Source: an uncultured beta proteobacterium
Lineage (GTDB): Bacteria > Pseudomonadota > Gammaproteobacteria > Burkholderiales > SG8-41
Assembly: GCA_903889565.1 (NCBI GenBank)
Contig: CAISYC010000073.1
Coordinates: forward strand, 1-64,000
Direction of reading: 5' to 3'
DNA length: 64,000 bases
Shown: piece after piece, positions 8,837 through 19,994 of the stretch
Layout of the letters: each line of letters begins with the position of its first letter
How positions within the stretch are numbered: position 1 is the stretch's first letter
The notes under the pieces: generated by a model
Seen by the model: the letters and a program-made list of their open reading frames with translations, nothing else
Databases searched by the model: none
Told to the model about the DNA's origin: nothing
Translations under genes and position numbers: made by a program

Positions 8837-9598
8837 TCACGGCAGCAGGTAGCGGTGCGCCTCGATCCGCAGAATCCGCCGGCGTTGCAGATGATCGGGC
8901 AGCACCGCCGCGACTCGCCGCCAGAAACGCGAAGAATGATTCGGTTCGTGCAGATGCGCCAGCTCGTGCACCACGACGTAATCGATCAGCGCAGGCGGCA
9001 TATGGATCAGGCGCCAGTTTAAATGCACGCGACCCTGCGGATGGCAGGTGCCCCAGCGCGTGCGCGCATTCGATAATCGGATCACCGGCAGCCTGACCCT
9101 CAGTGCCGGCGCAAAATGCGCCACGCGCTGCGTAAACCACGCCTGCGCGGTTGCACGCAGCCAATGATGGCCGGCAGTTGCGGCAGCCGCAGGCGCGGAC
9201 AGCGTGGCAGGCAGAATCAGCACGCCCTCGCCCTGTTCGATCACGCCGGCCGCCGCATCGAATCGCAAAGTCAGGGCATTACCGAGCAGCATAAGGCGGT
9301 CGCCGGCGCTCCAGTTGAATGGAGCGGGACGTCGCGACGCCCATTCCGTCAGCTTGCGCACGATCCACTCGGCGTGCCCCGCCAGCACGCTGTCGATGCG
9401 CGTTTGCGGCGCACGCATCGGCGCGCCGACCCGCAGCCCGCTCTCGTCGATCGTGAGGGTGATGCTGCGCCGGCGCGCGCTGCGGTTGAGCGTGTATTCG
9501 ATCGTCTCGCCGGCGAGGCGGCAGCTTTGACGGATCGCGCTGCGTGCCGGCGCCGGATCGAACAGCAGGGAACGCTGCTGCGGATCAGGCCGCGGCAT
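8837..9598 (-). CDS. YgjP/DUF45-type zinc metallopeptidase family protein
   Basis: 253 residues. The C-terminal half has WGTC (about 178-181), then a zinc site VVHELAHLHEPNHSSRFW with HExxH plus a downstream His, typical of the YgjP-like metallopeptidase domain (M48-like fold, formerly DUF45). The N-terminal half matches the beta-rich part of the family. Cytoplasmic; the substrate is not established. It overlaps the plsC end by 14 bases and is the last gene of the minus-strand cluster. Confidence 0.82.
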   Translation of the reverse strand: MPRPDPQQRSLLFDPAPARSAIRQSCRLAGETIEYTLNRSARRRSITLTIDESGLRVGAPMRAPQTRIDSVLAGHAEWIVRKLTEWASRRPAPFNWSAGDRLMLLGNALTLRFDAAAGVIEQGEGVLILPATLSAPAAAATAGHHWLRATAQAWFTQRVAHFAPALRVRLPVIRLSNARTRWGTCHPQGRVHLNWRLIHMPPALIDYVVVHELAHLHEPNHSSRFWRRVAAVLPDHLQRRRILRIEAHRYLLP

Positions 9599-10310
9599 GA
9601 TCGATCCGCTGCATTTCGGTTTCGATCCAGTCTTCGACTTCGCGCGTCAGCGCATCCGCTTTGCGACCGCGACTGTCGATTGCAGGGCCGATGCTGACCG
9701 TGATGATGCCCGGGTACTTGAGAAAGGCGTTACGGCGCCAGCAGCGCCCCGCATTGTGCGCGACCGGCACGACCGCGGCGCCGGAATGAATGGCGATGGC
9801 GCTGCCGGATGACTGGTACTTGCCGCGCGTGCCGGGGGCGACGCGGGTGCCCTCGGGGTAGACGACCACGCAAAAGCCGCTTGCGATGCGGTCCTTGCCT
9901 TGCGACAGCATTTGTTTGGCGGCGCGCGATCGCGCGCCGCGGTCAATCGCGATCGGCGAGCACATCGCCAATCCCCAGCCGAAGAACGGGATCCACAGTA
10001 ATTCGCGTTTGATCACGTAAACCTGAGGTGGAAAGATGACCTGGAAGGCGAGCGTTTCCCACGCCGATTGATGTTTCGACAGAATCACGCAGGGTTGCGA
10101 CGGAATGTTTGCCGCGCCGAGTACGCGGAAGCGGATGTCGCAGATGTGCCAGAGTGCCTGCATCATCAGGCGCGCCCACTGCGAAATAATCCGGTAGCGC
10201 GTCAGCGCGCTGAACGGAAAGCTCAGCAACGCGATGATCGCGAACGGCGGCGTGACGACAAGCTGGCAGACGGCAAACAGGCAGGAACGCAGGACGATGC
10301 CGGCGGTCAT
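9585..10310 (-). CDS. plsC: 1-acyl-sn-glycerol-3-phosphate acyltransferase
   Basis: 241 residues. It acylates lysophosphatidic acid to phosphatidic acid at the inner membrane. An N-terminal hydrophobic stretch (about residues 5-40) anchors it. The catalytic block is KHQSAWET, with His and an acidic residue four apart (Glu in place of the common Asp, as I recall seeing in betaproteobacterial homologues), and the substrate block is VVYPEGTR. The start is ATG 10310, overlapping the gmhB stop as ATGA. Confidence 0.93.
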   Translation of the reverse strand: MTAGIVLRSCLFAVCQLVVTPPFAIIALLSFPFSALTRYRIISQWARLMMQALWHICDIRFRVLGAANIPSQPCVILSKHQSAWETLAFQVIFPPQVYVIKRELLWIPFFGWGLAMCSPIAIDRGARSRAAKQMLSQGKDRIASGFCVVVYPEGTRVAPGTRGKYQSSGSAIAIHSGAAVVPVAHNAGRCWRRNAFLKYPGIITVSIGPAIDSRGRKADALTREVEDWIETEMQRIDHAAA

Positions 10311-10840
10311 GAGACGATCGATTTCACCGCTGCCGCCAGATCGGCAAAGATTTGCGTGCGCGGCGGCAGTCCGCCTTTGGCCTTGGTCTGCTTGCCCTTG
10401 CCCGTCAGCACAAGGATGGGCGCGCCGCCGACCGCCGCGGCCGCTTCGAGGTCGCGCAGCGAATCGCCCACGCAGGGCACGCCCGTCAGATCGACGTTGA
10501 AGCGGTGGGCGATGTCTTCGAACATGCCGGGTTTCGGTTTGCGGCAGTTGCAGCCGGCATCCAGCCCGTGCGGGCAGTAAAACACGGCGTCGACGCGTGC
10601 GCCGGCGTGGGCAAGCGCAGTGTGCATCTTGTCGTGAATGGCACAGAGGGTGGCAATATCGAGCAGCCCGCGCCCGACGCCGGACTGATTGGTCGCCAGA
10701 ACGACCTGGTAACCGGCCTGGTTGAGGCGCGCGATCGCCTCGAGGCTGCCGGGAATCGGCGTCCATTCTTCCGGATTCTTGATGAACTCGGCGCTGTCCT
10801 GGTTGATTACGCCGTCGCGGTCGAGAATTACAAGCTTCAT
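10307..10840 (-). CDS. gmhB: D-glycero-beta-D-manno-heptose-1,7-bisphosphate 7-phosphatase
   Basis: 177 residues, a HAD-superfamily phosphatase. It shows the DxD nucleophile motif LDRDGVINQDS at the N-terminus, the ATNQSGVGRG motif II region, a zinc-binding Cys-His/Cys-Cys loop (CPHG...CNCRKPKPG), and GDSLRDLEAA for Mg2+ binding. It removes the 7-phosphate in ADP-heptose synthesis for the LPS core. Its start overlaps the glyS stop (ATGA). Confidence 0.94.
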   Translation of the reverse strand: MKLVILDRDGVINQDSAEFIKNPEEWTPIPGSLEAIARLNQAGYQVVLATNQSGVGRGLLDIATLCAIHDKMHTALAHAGARVDAVFYCPHGLDAGCNCRKPKPGMFEDIAHRFNVDLTGVPCVGDSLRDLEAAAAVGGAPILVLTGKGKQTKAKGGLPPRTQIFADLAAAVKSIVS

Positions 10841-12963
10841 GCGGCCAGTCTCGAGATGTCTGCAACCGTATTCATCAGCCCGTGCAATTCGCGCAGCAAA
10901 GCAATCCGGTTGGCGCGTTGCGCCGGATCCTCGGCCATTACCATGACGTCGTTGAAGAAGGCATCGACCGCGGTGCGCGTCTGCGCAAGCAGTTTCAGAT
11001 TGCCGGCGTAATCGCCGGCGGCAAAACAGCGCGCCGCACCCGGGCGCAGTTGCTCGATGACTTCGTGCAGCGCGCGTTCGGCGGGCTCCGCAAACAATGT
11101 CTTGTTGATGGCAGTGGCGGCATCCCCGGTCTTTTTGAGAATGTTGCCGATGCGCTTGTTGGCGGCCGCCAGCGTCGCCGATTCCGGCAGACTGCCGAAC
11201 GCCAGCACCGCATTCAGACGCGGCACCACTTCATCGAGCGGTGGCTGCAGGGCGATGACCGCATCGACGGCGCTGCGGTCAAACACGCTTGCCAATTGGT
11301 TGCGATAACGCTCATAGACAAATTCGCGGATTTCGTCGGCTGCGGTTTTGGCGAGCAGGCCGGGTTTGAACAGTTCACCGGCCTGCCGCAGCAGATCTTC
11401 GAGGCGCAGGCCGAGCCGGTCGCCCTTTGCCTTGGCCGCCGCGCCCAGCAATTCGAACGCGCTGATCAGGCCCAGTGCGGCGCGGCGCAGACCGAAAGGA
11501 TCCTTGTCGCCGGTCGGCTTCAGTCCGATGCCCCAGATGCCGACCAGCGTTTCGATGCGGTCGGCGATATACAGACTGAGGCTGGTCAGATTGGCCGACG
11601 ATTCATCGCTAACGCGGGTGCGATATTGGCCGCCAATCGCCGTGGCCACGTCGATGCTTTCGCCGTCGCCCTGCGCGTAATAGCACCCCATCGTGCCCTG
11701 CAATTCCGGAAACTCGCCAACCATGTTGGTGACAAGATCGGCCTTCGCCAGCCACGCCGCGCGCTCCGCCAATACCGGATCGGCGCCGATGGCGCGGGCG
11801 ACATTACCGGCAAGAATCTGCACGCGCTCGGTGCGTTCGAGCTGGCTGCCCAGTTTATTGTGATAGACAATGCTCGCCAGTTGCGGCACGCGCAGCTCCA
11901 GCCGCGTCTTGCGGTCGGTATCAAAGAAAAACCGCGCGTCGGCCAGGCGCGGCCGGATCACGCGCTGGTTGCCTTCGACGATATTTTTCGGATCGTTCAA
12001 ACGCATGTTGGAAACGATCAGAAAGCGGTTGGTGAGTTTGCCGGCGGCGTCGAACAGCGGAAAATATTTCTGATTCGCGCGCATCGTCAGTACCAGGCAT
12101 TCCTGCGGCACTGCCAGATATTCAGCTTCGAAAGTGCCGACATAAACGGTCGGTGTTTCGACCAGCGCGTTAACCTCGTCGAGCAGCGGTTCGTAATCCT
12201 CGCCGGCGCCCAGCGTGGCGCCGCATTCGGCGGCGTGTTGCTGCAGCTGCGTGAGAATGTCCTGTCTGCGCTGAGCAAAGCTCGCGATGACTTTGCCGTG
12301 TGCGGCCAGCGCTTCTGCATAGGCATCGGCAGTCGCGATTTCGATGTCGCGCGCGCCCTGGAAGCGGTGTCCCTGCGTGATGCGCCCCGCCTGCAGGCCA
12401 AGCACGCTGACCGGCACGACGGTTTCACCATGCAACGCAATCAGGCCGTGCGCCGGGCGCACGAACTGCACCGTGGTGGCGCCATCGGCCAGCTGGTAAC
12501 TCATGACTTTCGGAATCGGCAGCTGCGCAATCGAGTCTTCGATTGCGGCTTGCAGCGCGACTTGCAGCGATTGGCCGGGCAGCAGCTGCGTGTGAAAGGC
12601 AAATTCGTCCTTGCCGTCCATCCTGCGTTCGACGATGCCGTCGATCTTCACATCCGCCGGATAACCTTCCTTCTCCAGCCGTTTCAACAGGGCCGCACTC
12701 GCTTTGCCGTCGGCGCCGAACGCCACTTTTGACGGCATCAGCTTTTTCGTTTCGCTGCGATCGCTGCCGCGTTCGAGCACACCGTCTATCTTGACGGCGA
12801 GGCGTCGCGGCGTCGCGTACACCGTGCGTGCGGCGTCAGCCGCCGCGAGACCGCGCGCGGCGAGGCCGTCGGCAATGCCGTTGGCGAATGCGTCGGCGAG
12901 AAGCTTGAGCGCCTTCGGCGGCAATTCCTCGGTCAGCAGTTCGACCAGCAGGTTGGCGCTCAT
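10837..12963 (-). CDS. glyS: Glycyl-tRNA synthetase beta subunit
   Basis: 708 residues. It starts with [19 protein letters not shown], the conserved beta-subunit N-terminus, and carries the tRNA-binding body and C-terminal DALR-like anticodon-binding region. With GlyQ it forms the alpha2beta2 class II synthetase used by most bacteria. The start ATG overlaps the glyQ stop (ATGA at 12960-12963), which keeps the two subunits coupled. Confidence 0.97.
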   Translation of the reverse strand: MSANLLVELLTEELPPKALKLLADAFANGIADGLAARGLAAADAARTVYATPRRLAVKIDGVLERGSDRSETKKLMPSKVAFGADGKASAALLKRLEKEGYPADVKIDGIVERRMDGKDEFAFHTQLLPGQSLQVALQAAIEDSIAQLPIPKVMSYQLADGATTVQFVRPAHGLIALHGETVVPVSVLGLQAGRITQGHRFQGARDIEIATADAYAEALAAHGKVIASFAQRRQDILTQLQQHAAECGATLGAGEDYEPLLDEVNALVETPTVYVGTFEAEYLAVPQECLVLTMRANQKYFPLFDAAGKLTNRFLIVSNMRLNDPKNIVEGNQRVIRPRLADARFFFDTDRKTRLELRVPQLASIVYHNKLGSQLERTERVQILAGNVARAIGADPVLAERAAWLAKADLVTNMVGEFPELQGTMGCYYAQGDGESIDVATAIGGQYRTRVSDESSANLTSLSLYIADRIETLVGIWGIGLKPTGDKDPFGLRRAALGLISAFELLGAAAKAKGDRLGLRLEDLLRQAGELFKPGLLAKTAADEIREFVYERYRNQLASVFDRSAVDAVIALQPPLDEVVPRLNAVLAFGSLPESATLAAANKRIGNILKKTGDAATAINKTLFAEPAERALHEVIEQLRPGAARCFAAGDYAGNLKLLAQTRTAVDAFFNDVMVMAEDPAQRANRIALLRELHGLMNTVADISRLAA

Positions 12964-13901
12964 GCAGTCGCCCTTTCCGCTGCGGCCGCCTTGAGGGCGG
13001 CGACGTCGATGCCGAGGCGTGCCAGTTGCTCCGGCGCGCACATCGGGAAATCCTGCCGCAGGCGCGAGTCGAAATACGATTGCGACACGCTGCGCGCGAG
13101 ATTGCGGATGCGTCCGATGTAGGCGGCGCGCTCGGTCACCGAAATCGCGCCGCGCGCATCGAGCAGATTGAACGTGTGCGCGGCTTTCAACACCATTTCA
13201 TAGGCGGGCAGCGCGAGCGCGGCGGCCATCAGGCGCTTCGCTTCGCCTTCGTAATGACCGAAATGCTCGAACAGCATGGCGGCGTTGGAGTGTTCGAAGT
13301 TGTAGGTTGATTGCTCTACTTCGTTTTGATGGAACACGTCGCGATAGGTCACCCCCGGCGTCCATACGAGGTCGAAGACATTCTCGACATTCTGCAGATA
13401 CATGGCCAGCCGCTCGATGCCGTAGGTGATTTCGCCGGTAATCGGTTTGCAGTCGATGCCGCCGACCTGCTGGAAATAGGTGAACTGGGTGACTTCCATG
13501 CCGTTCAACCATACTTCCCAGCCGAGTCCCCACGCGCCGAGCGTCGGGTTTTCCCAGTTGTCTTCAACGAGGCGGATGTCGTGCGCAGCTGGATCGATGC
13601 CGAGATTTTTCAGCGATCCCAGGTACAGTTCGATGATGTCGGCCGGCGACGGTTTGAGCACCACCTGAAACTGATAGTAATGCTGGAGCCGGTTCGGATT
13701 TTCACCGTAGCGGCCGTCTTTCGGGCGCCGCGACGGCTGCACGTAGGCGGCGCGCCACGGTTCCGGGCCGATCGCGCGCAAAAAAGTCGCGGTATGCGAG
13801 GTGCCGGCGCCGACTTCCATGTCGTAGGGTTGAAGCAATGCGCAGCCGCGGTCGCCCCAGTATTGTTGCAGGCGCAGAATGATTTGTTGGAATGTCAGCA
13901 T
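12960..13901 (-). CDS. glyQ: Glycyl-tRNA synthetase alpha subunit
   Basis: 313 residues. Family marks seen are [59 protein letters not shown] and [21 protein letters not shown]. It carries the catalytic class II core that activates glycine. I chose ATG 13901 because the family N-terminus begins exactly there. A 118-base gap separates it from lnt upstream, the largest break inside this cluster, so a secondary promoter could sit there. Confidence 0.97.
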   Translation of the reverse strand: MLTFQQIILRLQQYWGDRGCALLQPYDMEVGAGTSHTATFLRAIGPEPWRAAYVQPSRRPKDGRYGENPNRLQHYYQFQVVLKPSPADIIELYLGSLKNLGIDPAAHDIRLVEDNWENPTLGAWGLGWEVWLNGMEVTQFTYFQQVGGIDCKPITGEITYGIERLAMYLQNVENVFDLVWTPGVTYRDVFHQNEVEQSTYNFEHSNAAMLFEHFGHYEGEAKRLMAAALALPAYEMVLKAAHTFNLLDARGAISVTERAAYIGRIRNLARSVSQSYFDSRLRQDFPMCAPEQLARLGIDVAALKAAAAERATA

Positions 13902-14019
13902 GGGCAGGCGGTCGCCCGCGGCAATTGATCGAATGAGGGCGGATTTTAGCTTTTCCCCGACGCGCGGAACAGTGCGCTTGCGGTTTGCGCCGCCGACCCG
14001 CAAATTCGCACCGGCGGCA

Positions 14020-15564
14020 CTAAATCGGCGCGACCGGGCCCGCATCCCGCGGCCGGCGCCACCAGGCCAGCCCGACCATCAGCACTGCGCCGGCAAGCAC
14101 CGGCAGATCGCCCCACCCGACATAAGGCGTTGCGCCGGTGTAGCCCTGCACCTCGCCGCGCAGTACTGCCGGGGCGAACTCGGGCGCGACGCCCAGCACC
14201 GTGCCGCGGGGATCGATGATGGCGGTCATGCCGGTATTGGTCGCACGCAACATGGGGCGCCCGGTTTCGATCGCGCGTGCCTGCGAAATCTGCAGATGCT
14301 GCTGCGGTGCGATCGAATGGCCGAACCACGCCACATTGCTGACGTTGACCAGCAGCGTTGCCTGCGGCAACTGGCGCGCGATCTCCGCGCCGAAGGCATC
14401 CTCGTAACAGATATTGACCGCGACCCGCTGGCCGGCGACCGCAAGCGGTTGCTGGTGTTCGTCGCCGCGCGAAAAATCCGCCAGCGGAATCTGCGCGACA
14501 TCGAGAAACCAGCCGAACAGCAGCTTGAGCGGCACGAATTCGCCGAACGGCACCAGATGCGATTTGCGATAGAACTGCTGCGGAGCGCTGCCGATCGACA
14601 TCACTGTATTGAAATAGGTATGCGCATCGCCGCGTTCCGGTGCGCCGATCAGAATGTCGCCGCCGTTGCGACGCGCCTGCGCGCGCAGTTCATCGAAGTA
14701 GTTTTGCGGCACGTTGTGCAAAAACAGCGGCAGCGCGGTTTCCGGCAGCACGATCAGTTTTGCGTCGCTGGCCGCGACCAGATCGCGATAGGTGATGAGC
14801 GTTGATTGCACGCGGTCGTCGCGCCACTTCAGATCCTGCGCGATGTTGCCCTGGATCAGAGCGACGCTGACGGGTTCGCCTACAGGCAGCGTCCAGTTGA
14901 GCTGGCCCAGCACGTAGCCGCCGGTCCATAGCGCGACCAGCGCCAGCAGGGCGGCCCGGTCGAGCACGGATAACAGTCTGCGCGACCATCCCTGCCCGCA
15001 TTGCGCGATTGCGCGCGCCCACAATACGTTGAGCAGTGCCGCCGACAGGATGACGGCCATGGTTACGCCGTAGACGCCGGCGAGCGGCAGATAGCCGGCC
15101 AGCGCGCTCGCCGGAACCTGCGAGTAGCCGAGCGCCAGCCACGGGAAACCCGTGAACAGCCAGCCGCGCAGCCATTCGGTCAGGGTCCACAGCGCCGGCA
15201 GTGCTGCAAGCGTGGCCAACAGGGAGGCAGCGCCGAGCCGGCGATAGAGCCAGCCCGCCAACGCGGGAAACAGCGCCATGTAGGCGCAGAGCAGCAGCGT
15301 CAGTGCGGCGGCCAGCCACGCCGGCATTGCGCCGAAGTCATGCATGCTGACGTAGACCCAGCTGACGCCGGCGCTGAAACAGCCGAGACCGAACAGAAAG
15401 CCCAGCCGCGCCGCCGCGCGGGCGCTCACCGCATTGCGCCACAGCGTAATCAACAGCGCGCAGGTGATTACCGGTAACGGATACCAGTAGAACGGCGCAA
15501 AACCGAACACGGTGGCGGCGCCGGCAAGTGCGGCGACGAGCGACGGATACGTGTGGCGCGCCAT
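14020..15564 (-). CDS. lnt: Apolipoprotein N-acyltransferase
   Basis: 514 residues. About seven N-terminal membrane helices (to about residue 200) precede a periplasmic nitrilase-type domain. The Glu-Lys-Cys triad can be read: [22 protein letters not shown] and [10 protein letters not shown]. It adds the third acyl chain to the N-terminal Cys of lipoproteins in the inner membrane. It sits downstream of corC, the usual order in proteobacteria. Confidence 0.96.
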   Translation of the reverse strand: MARHTYPSLVAALAGAATVFGFAPFYWYPLPVITCALLITLWRNAVSARAAARLGFLFGLGCFSAGVSWVYVSMHDFGAMPAWLAAALTLLLCAYMALFPALAGWLYRRLGAASLLATLAALPALWTLTEWLRGWLFTGFPWLALGYSQVPASALAGYLPLAGVYGVTMAVILSAALLNVLWARAIAQCGQGWSRRLLSVLDRAALLALVALWTGGYVLGQLNWTLPVGEPVSVALIQGNIAQDLKWRDDRVQSTLITYRDLVAASDAKLIVLPETALPLFLHNVPQNYFDELRAQARRNGGDILIGAPERGDAHTYFNTVMSIGSAPQQFYRKSHLVPFGEFVPLKLLFGWFLDVAQIPLADFSRGDEHQQPLAVAGQRVAVNICYEDAFGAEIARQLPQATLLVNVSNVAWFGHSIAPQQHLQISQARAIETGRPMLRATNTGMTAIIDPRGTVLGVAPEFAPAVLRGEVQGYTGATPYVGWGDLPVLAGAVLMVGLAWWRRPRDAGPVAPI

Positions 15565-15569
15565 GCCGG

Positions 15570-16409
15570 CTATTTGGCGGCGGCTTTGTTTTCCACCAGC
15601 AGCAAATGCAGGCGGCGGCTGTCGGCGCGCAATACCTTGAAGGCGAGCTCGTCGATGACAACCTGTTCGCCGCGCTTGGGCAGGCGGCCCAGCCGGTTGA
15701 GGACCAGTCCGCCGACCGTGTCATGTTCATCGTTGGCGTAACGGGTGCCGAACGTTTCGTCGAAGCGCGTCAGTTCGGTCGCCGCTTTTACGCGCCAGGC
15801 GCCGCTGCGGTCGGGAATGATGTCGTCGGCGGTTTCGTCGAAATCGTATTCATCCTCGATGTCGCCGACGATCTGTTCGAGCACGTCTTCGATGGTGACC
15901 AGGCCGGCAACGCCGCCGTACTCATCGACTACGATCGCCATGTGATTGCGATTGGCGCGAAAATCCTTGAGCAGCACGTTGAGCCGCTTCGATTCCGGGA
16001 TGAACACCGCCGGGCGCAGCATGTCGCGGACGTTGAATTCCTCCTCCCCGGCGTAATAACGCAGCAGATCTTTGGCGAGCAGTATGCCGATCACACGGTC
16101 GCGGTCGCCCTCGAACACCGGGAAACGCGAATGGTTGGTCTCGATCACCAGCGGCACGAAGTGGTCCGGCGCCTCGGCGACGTCGATCATGTCCATTTGC
16201 GCGCGCGGAATCATGATGTCGCGGGCCTGCATTTCGGAAACCTGCAATACGCCTTCGATCATCGACAGCGCATCGCTGTCGAGCAGCCGGCGCTCGTAGG
16301 CCGAGCGCAGCAGGGTGATCAGCTGCTCGCGATCCTCGGGCTCGCGCAACAGCAGCGCGCTGATGCGTTCGAGCCAGCCTGTTTTCGGCGTGTCCGGTTC
16401 TTCGCTCAT
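15570..16409 (-). CDS. corC: CorC/HlyC-family CBS-domain protein (YbeX)
   Basis: 279 residues: an N-terminal helix region, a CBS pair (about 70-190) beginning with the family sequence MIPRAQMDMI, and a C-terminal CorC_HlyC (transporter-associated) domain. It lacks membrane helices and acts with Mg2+/Co2+ export and, with YbeY and PhoH, in ribosome-related functions. Its start overlaps the ybeY stop (ATGA). Confidence 0.93.
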   Translation of the reverse strand: MSEEPDTPKTGWLERISALLLREPEDREQLITLLRSAYERRLLDSDALSMIEGVLQVSEMQARDIMIPRAQMDMIDVAEAPDHFVPLVIETNHSRFPVFEGDRDRVIGILLAKDLLRYYAGEEEFNVRDMLRPAVFIPESKRLNVLLKDFRANRNHMAIVVDEYGGVAGLVTIEDVLEQIVGDIEDEYDFDETADDIIPDRSGAWRVKAATELTRFDETFGTRYANDEHDTVGGLVLNRLGRLPKRGEQVVIDELAFKVLRADSRRLHLLLVENKAAAK

Positions 16410-16850
16410 AGTTTGCCGCAGGCGTCGCCGCGATAAGGGTCGGGGTAGCCGAATTCTTTCAGTATGCGTGCTTCGAGCCGTTCCATTTTTTCCGCATCGT
16501 TTTTGCGCAGGTGGTCGTGACCCTGCAGGTGCAGCACACCGTGCACCGTCAGGTGGGCGTAGTGCGCGGCCAAATCAATGCGCTGCGCACGCGCCTCGCG
16601 TTTCACCACCGGCGCGCAGATCGCGATGTCGCCCGCCAGCGGGCGTTCGTCGGCATAGACAAAAGTCAGCACGTTGGTGGCGTAATCGCGCCGGCGGTAG
16701 CGTTTGTTGAGGGCGCGCGCCTCGCGCGCACCGACCACGCGCAGCGTGATGCGGGCGTTGCAGTCGAGCGCCGCGCGCGCCCAGCGCCGGAAGCTGGCCG
16801 CCGCCGGCAGGCCTGTTGTCGCGACCGCGAACTGCACGTTCACGGCGGCC

Positions 16851-17809
<959 letters not shown>

Positions 17810-17813
<4 letters not shown>

Positions 17814-19153
17814 GCGCGTGCTGCCGCGAGTTCGCCGCGCAGCGTGTGCGCCGCGGCGGCATTGATCTTGATCTCGATGAATTTGCCGACCAAGGCGGCA
17901 TCGCCGCGAAAATTGACCACGCGGTTATTGTCGGTGCGCCCGTAGAGCTCGTCCGCATTGCGTTGCGACCGTCCCTCGATCAGCACGCGCTGGGTCGTGC
18001 CGACCATCGCTTCGCTGATGGCGCGCGCATTGTCGTTGATTTTCGACTGCAAGCGCTGCAGGCGCGCGAGTTTTTCCTCGTGCGGTGTGTCGTCGACCAG
18101 ATTCGCCGCCGGCGTCCCCGGGCGCGGGCTGTAGACAAAGCTGTAGCTGTCGTCAAAGCCGACGCTGTCGATCAGATCCAGCGTCGCTTCAAAATCCGCG
18201 GCCGTTTCGCCGGGGAAGCCGACGATGAAGTCCGACGAAACCGAGAGATCGGGGCGCACTTTGCGCAGGCGCCGCAGGATCGACTTGTATTCGAGCGCGG
18301 TATAGCCGCGTTTCATGGTGGCGAGGATGCGGTCGGAACCCGCTTGCACCGGCAGATGAACATGACTGACGAGCTGGGGCACCCGCGCGTAGGCGTCGAT
18401 CAGGCGCTGGGAAAATTCGTTCGGATGCGAGCTGGTGTAACGGATGCGCTCGATGCCGGGAATTGCCGCCACGTATTCGATCAGCAACGCGAAATCGGCT
18501 GCATCGCCGTCGTCGGCGCGACCGCGCCACGCATTGACGTTTTGCCCGAGCAGGGTAACTTCGTGCACGCCCTGAGCCGCGAGTTCGGCAATGTCCGTCA
18601 GAACGTCGGCGAGCGGCCGCGAAAATTCTTCGCCCCGCGTATAGGGAACCACGCAGAAGCTGCAATACTTGCTGCAACCTTCCATGATCGATACGAACGC
18701 CGTGCAGGCTTCGACGCACGCCGGCGGCAGATGGTCGAATTTTTCGATTTCGGGAAAAGAGATATCGACCTGCGGCGGCGCGCCGGCGCGCCGCGCCTTG
18801 ATCATCGCCGGCAACCGGTGCAGCGTTTGCGGACCGAACACCAGATCGACGAAAGGCGCGCGCTTCACGATCGCCGATCCTTCCTGACTCGCAACGCAAC
18901 CGCCGACACCGATGATGAGTCCGGGGCGTGCCTGCTTGAGGTGTTTGACGCGCCCCAAGTCATGGAAGACCTTTTCCTGCGCCTTCTCGCGCACCGAACA
19001 GGTGTTGAACAGAATTACGTCGGCGTCCTCGGGCGAGTCGGTAGCGACCATGCCATTCGACGCATTGAGCACGTCAGCCATTTTTGCAGAGTCGGACTCG
19101 TTCATCTGGCAGCCGAACGTCTTGATGAATAGCTTGCGCGTCACCGCAGTCAC
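17810..19153 (-). CDS. miaB: tRNA-2-methylthio-N6-dimethylallyladenosine synthase
   Basis: 447 residues. The radical-SAM cluster [15 protein letters not shown] (CxxxCxxC) lies near residue 154. The second [4Fe-4S] cluster uses Cys in TFGCQMN, NTCSVRE and [11 protein letters not shown]-terminal TRAM domain follows. It methylthiolates i6A37 of tRNAs reading UNN codons. The start is GTG, sharing GTGA with the upstream small gene's stop. Confidence 0.97.
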
Positions 19154-19482
19154 TGCGTCTTGTCGATCAGCGCCAACTCGGACGCCGACAGTATGTAGAT
19201 GCGCAGAATGTCGCCGCCGAGTTCGAAGCTGTAGGCGACGCGCACCCCCGCAGGCAACTGACTGTGCAGGATGGTGCGATTGTTTTCATCGTAAATCACG
19301 CCGCCCGGAGCGAGCTTCAGTAGATTGCCGTCGATCATCACCATCGGCAGCGGTTGCGGATTGCCGGTCCGACCGATCTTGGCGCCTTGGGGCAACGTAC
19401 GAAATTGGGCGAGCGCCTGGAGGTTGCCGAGCAGACCCAGCATAAACAATACGGTGGCCAATCGAAGCAGGTGCCGGCGCAT
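19150..19482 (-). CDS. Small exported hypothetical protein, first gene of the miaB cluster
   Basis: 110 residues. A signal peptide with a hydrophobic core ([18 protein letters not shown]) is followed by AQ, a likely signal peptidase I site. The mature part is short and beta-rich ([20 protein letters not shown]). I do not recognise a family with a known role. It heads the operon and overlaps miaB by four bases. Periplasmic location is inferred. Confidence 0.75.
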   Translation of the reverse strand: MRRHLLRLATVLFMLGLLGNLQALAQFRTLPQGAKIGRTGNPQPLPMVMIDGNLLKLAPGGVIYDENNRTILHSQLPAGVRVAYSFELGGDILRIYILSASELALIDKTQ

Positions 19483-19994
19483 GGGGAACGGTTCGAAACC
19501 CTTTTTAAATCAGTACTATGGATTATAGCGAAGTCTTGCCGGTGGCGCCTGTTGGCGCGCCACGCAGGGGGAGGGATGGTGGGATGGGTACTATCGAATA
19601 ACGGCTGGGCAACCGCGTCAATCCTTGATCCATGTATTTCACGCTCAGAATATGCCCCCAAAATTACCCCTGTTGGCGTTGTGTTACTTCGGTTCAAGGG
19701 TTGATTAGGCACATACAACAGCCGGTCTGAGCGGACCACGTGGTAACTACTATTTCTTCAGTGCCGCCATTCCAGCCGATATTGTGCCGCAGGTCGGTGA
19801 TGAGGTCTATGTGTGTCGCCGGCTGGTGTGGATCGGCGTCTTGCTTGTCGTCCGGCCAAAAGCCGGATGCCGTCCGGCGGGAACCATGTCAGTATTGGCA
19901 GTGTAAGCAGGATTTATAAAGCGGGTCAGCGTAATCTACCCGTGAGAGATGCGCGCAACGTCGTCCGAACCGTTACCACAAAAAACGCATTGTA
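19483..19994. other. Intergenic junction between core chromosome and accessory region
   Basis: No credible gene. A perfect minus-strand TATAAT (complement of 19522-19527) about 40 bases before the first gene of the miaB cluster is a likely -10 element, although its -35 is poor. To the right everything is accessory, so the left end of the island should lie here. I see no tRNA gene or clear attachment repeat. Confidence 0.45.
19522..19527 (-). promoter_or_regulatory. Likely -10 box of the miaB-phoH-ybeY-corC-lnt cluster
   Basis: The minus strand reads TATAAT at a suitable distance (about 40 bases) from the start at 19482. No TTGACA-like -35 is found at 16-18 bases, so an activator or an extended contact may help. 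Confidence 0.4.
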
